Source of the DNA: Allomuricauda sp.
GTDB taxonomy: Bacteria > Bacteroidota > Bacteroidia > Flavobacteriales > Flavobacteriaceae
Length of the DNA: 5,418 nucleotides
Assembly (NCBI GenBank): GCA_028289745.1
Contig: JANQOD010000013.1
Coordinates: 1-5,418 of the forward strand
Direction of reading: 5' to 3'
Part shown: piece after piece, positions 1 to 5,394 of the stretch
How positions within the stretch are numbered: position 1 is the stretch's first letter
Layout of the letters: each line of letters starts with the position of its first letter
Made by a program: the position numbers and the translations under genes
Notes under the pieces: model-generated
What the model was told of the DNA's origin: nothing
What the model saw: the letters and a program-made list of their open reading frames with translations, nothing else
The model's database searches: none

Positions 1-571
1 ACGGGGTGGGGGTGTCTCAGCCTGTGCGGTCTGTGACGGATTCTTCTACAAAGGTCAGGAAGTGGCCATAGTGGGCGGTGGTGATACTGCCGCGGAAGAG
101 GCCTCATATCTGGCCAATATCTGTAAAAAAGTGACCATGCTGATCAGAAAAGACCATATGCGTGCTTCTAAAGCGATGCAGCATAGGGTAAACAGCCTTG
201 ACAATATTGAAATTAGGTACAACACTGAAGTTGATGAGGTATTGGGCGACCAAGTCGTTGAAGGCCTCAGGATGGTCAACAACCAAACAGGGGAGAAGGA
301 AGAAATCAAGATTACCGGTCTTTTTATTGCCATTGGGCATACACCCAACACCGGTATTTTCAAGGGCCAATTAAATATGGACGAAACGGGTTACATCATT
401 ACCGAAGGCAAGTCGACCAAAACCAATAAACCTGGTGTTTTTGCCAGTGGTGATGCCCAAGACAAAATATATCGTCAAGCCGTGACCGCAGCGGGTACGG
501 GCTGCATGGCCGCTTTAGATGCCGAACGTTATCTGGCCACTGTTGAAACAAAGGAGGCGGTAACCCCGTAA
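1..571 (+). CDS. trxB: Thioredoxin reductase (NADPH), 3' part; 5' end outside window
   Basis: Thioredoxin reductase is a cytoplasmic flavoenzyme that passes electrons from NADPH through FAD and a redox disulfide to thioredoxin. The open frame runs from the window edge (first full codon at position 2) and gives 189 residues, about 60% of a usual ~310-320 aa enzyme, so the N-terminal FAD-binding part is missing only because the window is cut. Visible in order: the active-site motif SACAVCDG with the two redox cysteines at codons 23-25 and 32-34; the NADPH-binding GGGDTAAEEA; the phosphate-contacting stretch IRKDHMRASK; and the C-terminal FAD-binding motif GDAQDKIYRQ followed by TAAGTGCMAALDAERYL. 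All key motifs are intact. A GTG at 62 opens a shorter frame but lies inside the domain and is not the start. The gene ends directly before a bidirectional hairpin terminator and is convergent with the next gene. Confidence 0.96.
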   Translation, partial: RGGGVSACAVCDGFFYKGQEVAIVGGGDTAAEEASYLANICKKVTMLIRKDHMRASKAMQHRVNSLDNIEIRYNTEVDEVLGDQVVEGLRMVNNQTGEKEEIKITGLFIAIGHTPNTGIFKGQLNMDETGYIITEGKSTKTNKPGVFASGDAQDKIYRQAVTAAGTGCMAALDAERYLATVETKEAVTP

Positions 572-587
572 AGATCGTTTCCCAATA

Positions 588-622
588 TAAAAAAGGCCCT
601 GCAATTTGCAAGGCCTTTTTTA
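588..622. terminator. Bidirectional intrinsic terminator between convergent genes
   Basis: An inverted repeat pairs AAAAAGGCCCTGCA (from about 590) with TGCAAGGCCTTTTT (to about 620), with a single C-A mismatch and a 3-nt loop. A-runs on the left and T-runs on the right give a U-tract in either direction. It follows the trxB stop (571) by about 18 nt and touches the stop codon of the minus-strand gene at 623-625, so it can serve both convergent units. Confidence 0.85.
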
Positions 623-1075
623 TTAATCTATCCGTTTATAATTTTCTGAAAACGTTCGGTTTCCTTCTTCATCTAAGCTAATCTGACTATACGTATCCTT
701 TTTTAGGTCCAGTTCGAAAACAAACTCTGTCAAGGTATCGAGGGCCTTCATCATTTCGGCATCTCCGTAGATAATGGTTTCATGAAGTTCGTCTTCAGTG
801 ATATAGTAAGAACCGTACCCAAACCTTCCGATAGATTCGTTGGGTACATATCTAGACCACATCACTTTGCCGTTATAATACATTTTTACTTGCCGATAGC
901 CCTCTGATTTCGGCTCGGTGCTTGAAATATTGACCCCATCGTCATAGTGGTGGAAGCTTACAAGTTCCCATGTGCCCTCGATAGAATGGAAAGTTGCACT
1001 TTTCTCGTGGTCGGTGAGTTCTGTGGCTGATATGAATACGAGCATCAAAAAAGCCAATCCGAATAATTTTTTCAT
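623..1075 (-). CDS. Exported lipocalin-like protein, hypothetical
   Basis: This is a 150-aa protein of unknown function. Residues 1 to about 17-18 (MKKLFGLAFLMLVFISAT) form a typical Sec signal peptide with no lipobox cysteine, so the mature protein is probably periplasmic or secreted. The mature part starts with SIEGTWELVSFHHYDDG at residues 31-47. The GTW signature followed by alternating beta-type segments (RQVKMYYNGKVMWSRYV, YYITEDELHETIIYG, FVFELDLKKDTYSQI) is what is seen in the bacterial lipocalin-like superfamily of small beta-barrels that often bind hydrophobic ligands. No cysteines or catalytic motif are seen. The start is the only ATG that keeps the signal peptide. It is a single-gene unit: about 200 bp separate it from the upstream DUF2807 gene, which has its own terminator. 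The fold assignment rests on the GTW motif and size; ligand and role are unknown. Confidence 0.8.
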   Translation of the reverse strand: MKKLFGLAFLMLVFISATELTDHEKSATFHSIEGTWELVSFHHYDDGVNISSTEPKSEGYRQVKMYYNGKVMWSRYVPNESIGRFGYGSYYITEDELHETIIYGDAEMMKALDTLTEFVFELDLKKDTYSQISLDEEGNRTFSENYKRID

Positions 1076-1111
1076 GGCATAGTGTATTTATATGAAGAAA
1101 ATTTTTCACAT

Positions 1112-1119
1112 AAAAGATA
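1112..1119 (-). promoter_or_regulatory. Possible -7 element for the lipocalin-like gene
   Basis: On the minus strand the sequence TATCTTTT matches the Bacteroidota -7 consensus TAnnTTTG at all but the last base, and it lies about 36 nt before the ATG at 1075. No TTG was found at the usual 17-23 nt distance upstream, so this is a weak call. A promoter in this gap is expected because the upstream gene ends at its own terminator. Confidence 0.3.
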
Positions 1120-1210
1120 CAATTTTTTTGTTGAATAATTAGAATATTGACCAGCTTTTAAATGATATGATAATACAAGGCCAGAACCATTGAATAAATG
1201 GTCTATAAAC

Positions 1211-1236
1211 AAAAAAGCCTTGATTTTGATCAAGGC
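1211..1236 (-). terminator. Intrinsic terminator of the DUF2807/PspC/PadR unit
   Basis: Read on the minus strand, GCCTTGAT pairs perfectly with ATCAAGGC (8 bp) around a CAAA loop and is followed at once by six T. It lies about 41 nt after the stop of the DUF2807 gene and ends the minus-strand unit before the lipocalin-like gene. Confidence 0.9.
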
Positions 1237-1241
1237 CTTCA

Positions 1242-1260
1242 GATTGGTTATGATTGGTTG
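1242..1260. repeat. Short 10-bp tandem repeat in the 3' UTR
   Basis: The + strand reads GATTGGTTAT then GATTGGTTG, two units with a period of 10 bp, followed by the looser TTTGGTTTGG. It lies between the DUF2807 stop codon and its terminator hairpin. No function is evident. Confidence 0.4.
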
Positions 1261-1277
1261 TTTGGTTTGGTATGCTT

Positions 1278-2000
1278 TCAGTATTTGTGCACGCTGCCAG
1301 AAACCGATTTTTTTGTGGTGACCTGTGCTTCGCCAGTATACGAAATATCGGCCCCGCTATTGGCATCGGCTACCAATGATTCTGAAACATTTACTGAAAT
1401 GTCGGCCCCGCTGCTGGCATCGGCCACACATTTTTTGGCCATCAACTCCCTAGCTCTGATATCAGCGCCACTGCTGGCATCGGCTTCCAATCTATCGGTA
1501 GTGCCCGAAACCTTTATGTCGGCCCCACTACTGGCATCTGCATATACTTCATTGGCCTCGATTTCAGCGTGTAGGTCAGATCCACTACTGGCATCAAGCG
1601 AAATTCTATCTGCTGTAAGCCTATTTTGTACTATTAAATCGGCCCCGCTAGATGTTTCTAAAGCCGTAACCGTTGGTAAGGTTACATGAATGTTCTTGGT
1701 GGCCCTTCCAATATTTTCTATGGTGTGTATTTTTAGTTTTCCATCCCTGATATCGGTAGCGATCAGATCGATGACATTTTCGTCTGCCTCAACATCGATG
1801 CTGAATTCGTCACCTTGGGTCACAAAAACATCGAGGCCTTCAGCAGCGGAAACCTCTGTGAAGTCATCGGTTACTTTTCTTGATTCTTCGACTACAACCC
1901 CGTTGCCGGCCTTGCCTTTGCCAAAGTTGATATCAAAGGCGCATGATGATGCGAAAAGGGCCAGTAGAAAGGCGATTGCGATTTTTGCTAGTGTTGTCAT
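1278..2000 (-). CDS. Head GIN (DUF2807) lipoprotein with a DASSGAD repeat region
   Basis: A 240-aa envelope protein. Residues 1-20 look like a lipoprotein signal (hydrophobic stretch AIAFLLALFASSC, candidate lipid-attachment Cys20); the -3 residue is Ala rather than Leu, so the lipobox is slightly non-ideal. Residues ~47-110 carry the usual DUF2807 opening, DFTEVSAAEGLDVFVTQGD, then DGKLKIHTIENIGR and NIHVTLPTVTALE. Residues ~116-220 hold six copies of SSGAD/SSGSD/NSGAD (TSSGAD, DASSGSD, DASSGAD three times, DANSGAD) spaced 18-21 residues apart, as expected for one rung each of a right-handed beta-solenoid. DUF2807 belongs to the Toastrack-type domains often linked to PspC proteins. The gene follows the PspC gene by 95 bp on the same strand and ends at a strong terminator, so it is probably the last gene of the padR-pspC unit. 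Its ligand and role are unknown; a structural or sensor role at the envelope is inferred. Confidence 0.92.
   Translation of the reverse strand: MTTLAKIAIAFLLALFASSCAFDINFGKGKAGNGVVVEESRKVTDDFTEVSAAEGLDVFVTQGDEFSIDVEADENVIDLIATDIRDGKLKIHTIENIGRATKNIHVTLPTVTALETSSGADLIVQNRLTADRISLDASSGSDLHAEIEANEVYADASSGADIKVSGTTDRLEADASSGADIRARELMAKKCVADASSGADISVNVSESLVADANSGADISYTGEAQVTTKKSVSGSVHKY
1348..1660 (-). repeat. Six in-frame DNA repeats encoding the DASSGAD rungs
   Basis: Six ~22-bp copies, with + strand core TCGGCCCCGCTACTGGCATC, begin at 1348, 1402, 1462, 1519, 1576 and 1639. The steps are 54, 60, 57, 57 and 63 bp, all multiples of three. The cores are much alike in DNA while the spacers between them differ. 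Copy 5 (TCAGATCCACTACTGGCATC) encodes the Gly-Ser variant. Copy 6 keeps only the first half, TCGGCCCCGCTA. Confidence 0.9.
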
Positions 2001-2095
2001 GATTGTTGTTTTAAAGATTGATTAAAATTCGTGTTTTTGTTGTCTATATTGTACTAATGATTTCCCAATTGTCGAAAATGGCTACTGAGTTGTAA

Positions 2096-3826
2096 TCAGT
2101 TGTTTTCATTGGCCTTGATTTCGACCCCGTCTTCATCGATTTTCATTTTGAAAGAGTCTGCTCCATCCTTTAAATCAATGTTGACACCATCTTCATTGAT
2201 AATGATTTTGCCTTTGTCGTCTTCACCATCATCATTTAGGTCGATTGGGCAGTTCTGGCATTTAAGCTCACCATCGCTGCCCATTGACCATATGTAATCA
2301 ACTATACCACTACGGTAAAGGTTGTGGTCGTTTCTAGTGCTTCTTCCTATATGGCCCCTCACAGATCGATCAAACGTGACGACCTTGCCCGTAGGAATAT
2401 ACACGGTAGTCCTGACCTCTTGCTGGCGGGCCTTGTTAGAGGTCGCCGTGGTCAAAAAATCGTTCAAGGCAATTTCATTACCGCTTACTCGATAACCATA
2501 ATCTACTTTGGCGGCCCTTTCCCTGGCCTGTTTGAAGGTTTTGCCATGACTATCTTTCCTTACATTGACGTAAAGAAGCGAATCTTCAGATTGTTTGATG
2601 TCGAAACGTATATCATCTGACATCAAAACCGGGCTATCATTTTGGTCATATGAAAGGATCATTCTTCCAAAATGCATTTTCTCCCTACTGTATTCTTGTT
2701 CAGAATCGTTCATTTTGATCTGAATGGTATCATTATCTTCTAAGAGCGCATACTCGATTTTCTCGTTAACGCTTCCCACGGTTGCAAATTCAGCCGCTTG
2801 GCGTACGCCCAGGGCAATAAGGGTCCCTATTGAGATAAGCCATAACCCCAACAAAGAGAACTTTGCAATATTTCCTATTGATTTCAAGTTGTTCACCAAA
2901 ATCTTCAATCCTAAGTAAAGAAGGAAGAAAAAGGGAATGCCAATGGCAAAGAACAACAGTATTGATACCAACCAAACAGGTGCTCCTGAAGTATTGATAA
3001 TATCATAAAAATCGACTCCAGGTACTTCGACCGCATCAACGATACCCACCGTGAACAGTCCGATAAACAACCCTATCAGGGTAGATGCACCAATGATGAT
3101 CAATAGAATGCCGATGAATTTGGCAAACACCTTGAACAGAAACATAATAATGTCACCCAAGGTGTCGAAAAAGGTCTTGGAGCCGCTTTTGACCTTGTTG
3201 CCCACTTTTTCGTAGTCAACGTTTTTTACTTTGTCTGCAACATCACCAAACCCCTCTTTAACTTTGCGTTCTATATTGCTGATGTTGACTGGCTCCCCCG
3301 TCATGTCCAATTTTTGCGAGGTGGTGGCCGCTTCGGGCACTAAGATCCAAAGAACGATATAGGCTATGAGCCCAAAACCACTGCCAAAAATGGCGAGCAG
3401 AATGAATATGATACGTATCCATAACGCATCAAAGCCAAGGTAGTGCTCTAAGCCTGCGCTGACACCGCCGATGTACTTGTGGTCGATGTCGCGGTACAAT
3501 TTCTTGACCCTTCTGGTTTCAGAGGTGGTTTTTTTCTTGGGTTCATCCTCAAAAATGTCTTCATCGACCATATAGTCTTCTGGTTGCCCCATGACCTCAA
3601 TGACCGCATCAACCTCTTTTTGGGTGATGACCTGGCGCTCATGCTCCATTTTCTCTGAAAAGAGTTCTGCGATACGCGCCTCGATATCGGCAATGATCTC
3701 GTCACTGCCCGAGGTGCCCGCAAACGAACGTTTGATGGCCTCGAGATAGCGTCTCAATTTGTTATACGCTTCTTCATCGATGTGAAAGAAGGTATTGGCG
3801 AGATTTATATTTACTGTCTTGTTCAT
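2096..3826 (-). CDS. PspC-domain membrane protein with HAAS-like N-terminus and beta-rich tail
   Basis: A 576-aa inner-membrane protein. Residues ~1-90 form a charged helical region (DEEAYNKLRRYLEAIKRSF, DIEARIAELFSEK, ITQKEVDAVIEVMGQPEDY). Its helix pattern and closing G-x-P-E-D resemble the HAAS signalling domain found next to PadR regulators. Residues ~108-166 are a PspC domain (KKLYRDIDHKYIGGVSAGL, then a hydrophobic segment to WILVPEA). Residues 181-220 are a Lys/Asp-rich, probably amphipathic stretch. Further membrane segments lie at ~224-262, 283-310 and 321-341. Residues ~343-576 are hydrophilic and beta-rich, with YIPTGKVVTFDRS as in Toastrack-like strands, a CQNC motif at 523-526 and an acidic loop at 529-537. 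The start lies 10 bp after the padR stop, so the two are surely co-transcribed. The role is inferred: to sense envelope state and pass it to PadR. The PspC call is firm; the HAAS and tail assignments are moderate. Confidence 0.93.
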   Translation of the reverse strand: MNKTVNINLANTFFHIDEEAYNKLRRYLEAIKRSFAGTSGSDEIIADIEARIAELFSEKMEHERQVITQKEVDAVIEVMGQPEDYMVDEDIFEDEPKKKTTSETRRVKKLYRDIDHKYIGGVSAGLEHYLGFDALWIRIIFILLAIFGSGFGLIAYIVLWILVPEAATTSQKLDMTGEPVNISNIERKVKEGFGDVADKVKNVDYEKVGNKVKSGSKTFFDTLGDIIMFLFKVFAKFIGILLIIIGASTLIGLFIGLFTVGIVDAVEVPGVDFYDIINTSGAPVWLVSILLFFAIGIPFFFLLYLGLKILVNNLKSIGNIAKFSLLGLWLISIGTLIALGVRQAAEFATVGSVNEKIEYALLEDNDTIQIKMNDSEQEYSREKMHFGRMILSYDQNDSPVLMSDDIRFDIKQSEDSLLYVNVRKDSHGKTFKQARERAAKVDYGYRVSGNEIALNDFLTTATSNKARQQEVRTTVYIPTGKVVTFDRSVRGHIGRSTRNDHNLYRSGIVDYIWSMGSDGELKCQNCPIDLNDDGEDDKGKIIINEDGVNIDLKDGADSFKMKIDEDGVEIKANENN

Positions 3827-3836
3827 TTTCTGATTG

Positions 3837-4166
3837 TTATTTTTCGTTGGTTACGAGATTTACGGCATTTCGAAGTTCATCCCAAGTACCGTTGAGTTCT
3901 TTTAAAAATAGTTGCCCCGTTTCTGTGAGTCCGTAATATTTGCGTGGTGGTCCTGAAGTCGACTCTTCCCAACGATAGTTGAGCAGGCCCGCATTCTTCA
4001 ATCGGGTCAGCAAGGGGTAAATGGTGCCCTCGACTACGAGCATCTTAGCGTCTTTGAGGGCTCCGAGTATCTCAGAGGCATACTTGTCACTATCTTTGAG
4101 AATAGACAAGATACAGTACTCAAGAACCCCTTTGCGCATTTGTGCTTTTGTGTTTTCTATGTTCAT
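3837..4166 (-). CDS. PadR-family transcriptional regulator
   Basis: A 109-aa DNA-binding protein of the short PadR type (a winged helix plus one C-terminal helix for dimer contact). Visible marks are MRKGVLEYCILSILKDSDKY at residues 10-29, EGTIYPLLTRLKNAGLLNYR at 46-65 (recognition helix), the wing SGPPRKYYGLTETG at 71-84, and a terminal helix to residue 109. These match the PadR family closely and no key position seems lost. PadR proteins are usually repressors that control their own operon, with the signal coming from a ligand or a partner protein. Here the partner is likely the HAAS-like/PspC protein encoded 10 bp downstream. The ATG at 4166 is followed by the expected N-terminal helix. 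No clear ATGT-N8-ACAT operator and no TAnnTTTG box was found in the 201 bp upstream, which instead hold two structured elements. Confidence 0.95.
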   Translation of the reverse strand: MNIENTKAQMRKGVLEYCILSILKDSDKYASEILGALKDAKMLVVEGTIYPLLTRLKNAGLLNYRWEESTSGPPRKYYGLTETGQLFLKELNGTWDELRNAVNLVTNEK

Positions 4167-4204
4167 AATTACATGGTTCTTATTTAATTAACTGTTCGCT
4201 TTTT

Positions 4205-4245
4205 GTTTCCACCCAGCCCCCTGTGATGGGCAGGGGAGTGGAAAC
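4205..4245. other. Imperfect hairpin in the padR leader region
   Basis: GTTTCCAC (4205-4212) pairs perfectly with GTGGAAAC (4238-4245). Inside, CCCCTG (4218-4223) pairs with CAGGGG (4231-4236). A 5-nt/1-nt asymmetric internal loop separates the two helices and TGATGGG forms the apical loop. On the minus strand it would lie in the padR leader, about 40-80 nt before the ATG, flanked by A-runs. On the + strand it is followed by GTG and five T, a terminator-like layout, but no + strand gene lies nearby. It matches no riboswitch class that I recognise. Confidence 0.6.
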
Positions 4246-4248
4246 GTG

Positions 4249-4286
4249 TTTTTGATTGATTGATGATTGTTCGTTTTTTGATTGAT
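4249..4286. repeat. Direct repeat TTTTTGATTGAT upstream of padR
   Basis: The 12-mer TTTTTGATTGAT occurs at 4249-4260 and again at 4275-4286, 26 bp apart. The first copy runs on into a short GATT-type tandem (to about 4267). The sequence is AT-rich, so it may be simple drift. The position between two hairpins in the padR upstream region makes a binding-site role possible but unproven. Confidence 0.4.
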
Positions 4287-4302
4287 CTGATTTCGTTTTT
4301 TT

Positions 4303-4341
4303 ATCCCGATAGCTCCCGATGACTCCCGATAACTATCGGGA
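4303..4341. repeat. Intergenic palindromic element built of three TCCCGAT 10-mers and an inverted half
   Basis: The + strand reads TCCCGATAGC (4304-4313), TCCCGATGAC (4314-4323), TCCCGATAAC (4324-4333), then the inverted half TATCGGGA (4334-4341). The first unit pairs perfectly with the end (TCCCGATAG with CTATCGGGA, 9 bp), and the third unit can pair instead (TCCCGAT with ATCGGGA around a 4-nt loop). TCCCGATAGCTATCGGGA-like palindromes are, from memory, a common dispersed intergenic repeat in Flavobacteriaceae. No T-run follows on the minus strand, so it is not a standard terminator for the gene at 4368-4826. Confidence 0.75.
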
Positions 4342-4367
4342 CGGGACGGTAGATGAATAACTCCTTA

Positions 4368-4826
4368 TTAATTTTTATGTAAGCTAATAACCCTACTTAT
4401 TTTCCAACCTGAATCTTCCTTTTTCCAAATAGTGATAAACCTACTGGGTTTTGATTCGGCATTTGGTTCTTGTTTGTTATAAAACCTGTGCATTCCTATT
4501 TCAACTGCACCAAAATCTGGAATTTCATGTACTTCCACACTGTCTTCCACCAATTCGCGAGTGACTTTGCCGCAAATGTTCTTTTCAATGCTCTTGATGA
4601 TATCTTCTTTTGAAGTGTTCAAACCACCCATATCATGGTAGAACTCAAGATCTTCACTATACATGGTCGACTGTGTGGTCATATCGCACTCATTATAGGC
4701 CGTGAAATAGATGTTGTCAAGTTCAAGAATGGTATTGTACAATTCAGAACCTTTGGCCACTTGCCCAATTGCCATAACACCGATCAAAAATGCCAATATC
4801 GATATGTTCGTTCTTGGTCTTTTCAT
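4368..4826 (-). CDS. Exported NTF2-like (DUF4440-type) protein
   Basis: A 152-aa protein counted from the ATG at 4824-4826. A GTG three bases earlier would add one residue, but the ATG gives the familiar TGATG junction (a 1-nt overlap) with the stop of the upstream DUF4870 gene, which suggests translational coupling. Residues 1-26 look like a Sec signal peptide (basic start, hydrophobic ILAFLIGVMAIG, cleavage perhaps near AKG). The mature part has the NTF2-like/DUF4440 pattern: ILELDNIYFTAYNECD, SEDLEFYHDMGG, SKEDIIKSI, then a closing strand pair with SRFITIWKKEDSGWKISRVI. The cone-shaped NTF2 fold serves many binding or enzyme roles; no catalytic pair can be named here. Two cysteines lie in the mature part (in NECD and NICG). 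The protein is probably periplasmic. The family call is good; the function is unknown. Confidence 0.85.
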   Translation of the reverse strand: MKRPRTNISILAFLIGVMAIGQVAKGSELYNTILELDNIYFTAYNECDMTTQSTMYSEDLEFYHDMGGLNTSKEDIIKSIEKNICGKVTRELVEDSVEVHEIPDFGAVEIGMHRFYNKQEPNAESKPSRFITIWKKEDSGWKISRVISLHKN

Positions 4827-5308
4827 CACTTGATGAATTTTATAGTGAATGGATACTTGAACTCTTCTCCCTCATTGGTTCTGATCGTCGCCAAGATGGT
4901 ATAGACCACATTGATGACCACCAGTGCCGCCTGCATGAACCCAGCAATGCCCACGGGCCAAAAAAATCGGCCAAACCTAAAATCGTCACTGCTGATATGA
5001 ATATCAAGATTGTTGAAATCATTTAGGTGGTGCAGACCGAAAAACTTCCAATCAAACACATCGGGCAAAAAACCGATGAAAAAGGGCACACTGATCAGCC
5101 CCACTATGATGGCATAGAGCAGCATGCTGATTTGAAAGTTCAGGGCTTGTTTGCCATTGTAATCGACGAATTCATGTTCTTTTTTGTTGGCGGTCCATAA
5201 AATCAACGGAAATATGAAATTGCCAAAGGGTATGAAGTACTTTGAAAAGGTCGACGCATGTATGAGGGCCGAGAGATTACGTTCGTGTTTGGTCAAGGTT
5301 GTTGCCAT
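4826..5308 (-). CDS. DUF4870 (Tic20-like) small membrane protein
   Basis: A 160-aa membrane protein of the DUF4870 family. Marks in order: KHERNLSALIHAST (residues 7-20); FIPFGNFIFPLILWTANKK (25-43), a membrane segment ending in a basic patch; FVDYNGKQALNFQISMLLYA (47-66), the family's most conserved stretch; a second membrane segment to about residue 80; a loop at 81-115 rich in Asp, His and Phe (FFGLHHLNDFNNLDIH), longer than in many short DUF4870 proteins; a third membrane segment at ~116-141; and the ending RTNEGEEFKYPFTIKFIK, typical of the family. The function of the family is not established. The start at 5308 is an ATG after an A-rich leader and about 50 nt from a good promoter. The stop overlaps the start of the NTF2-like gene. 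Genes of this family often lie near PadR/PspC loci in flavobacteria, as here. Confidence 0.93.
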   Translation of the reverse strand: MATTLTKHERNLSALIHASTFSKYFIPFGNFIFPLILWTANKKEHEFVDYNGKQALNFQISMLLYAIIVGLISVPFFIGFLPDVFDWKFFGLHHLNDFNNLDIHISSDDFRFGRFFWPVGIAGFMQAALVVINVVYTILATIRTNEGEEFKYPFTIKFIK

Positions 5309-5361
5309 TTTTGATCGATGATTTTTAAGTTGATAAATGGTTTACCTATTAGCTTACGATG

Positions 5362-5394
5362 CAAATATATATCCAAAAGATGGTACTATGCAAA
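5362..5394 (-). promoter_or_regulatory. Bacteroidota-type promoter of the DUF4870 gene
   Basis: On the minus strand TTTG (5394-5391) lies 21 nt before TATATTTG (5369-5362). This fits the primary sigma factor consensus of Flavobacteriia, TTG-N17-23-TAnnTTTG, at every fixed base. Transcription would start near 5355 and give a leader of about 45-50 nt before the ATG at 5308. Confidence 0.75.

Noticed and set aside
55..370. Minus-strand open frames across the trxB region
   Set aside because: They are antisense to a clearly coding thioredoxin reductase with all its motifs, and their products look like no protein family.
1348..1660. Regularly spaced ~22-bp repeats that could be taken for a CRISPR array
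   Set aside because: The cores vary, spacing changes by multiples of three, and the whole stretch is one open reading frame encoding solenoid rungs; no cas genes are present.
1198..1689. Plus-strand frame of 163 codons with repeated 'SAPLLASA' segments
   Set aside because: The repeats are the complement of the in-frame DASSGAD codons of the DUF2807 gene, so the frame is a shadow of that repeat. It also starts inside the terminator region.
2001..2095. A promoter for the DUF2807 gene in the gap after the PspC gene
   Set aside because: TTG and TATAGACA-like stretches exist on the minus strand but no TAnnTTTG match was found; co-transcription with the PspC gene is simpler.
4205..4253. Intrinsic terminator on the + strand (hairpin plus five T)
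   Set aside because: No + strand gene lies upstream within reach, and three bases separate stem and T-run; it is kept only as a hairpin of unknown role.
4303..4346. Terminator of the NTF2-like gene
   Set aside because: The stem is sound, but on the minus strand it is followed by A-rich rather than T-rich sequence.
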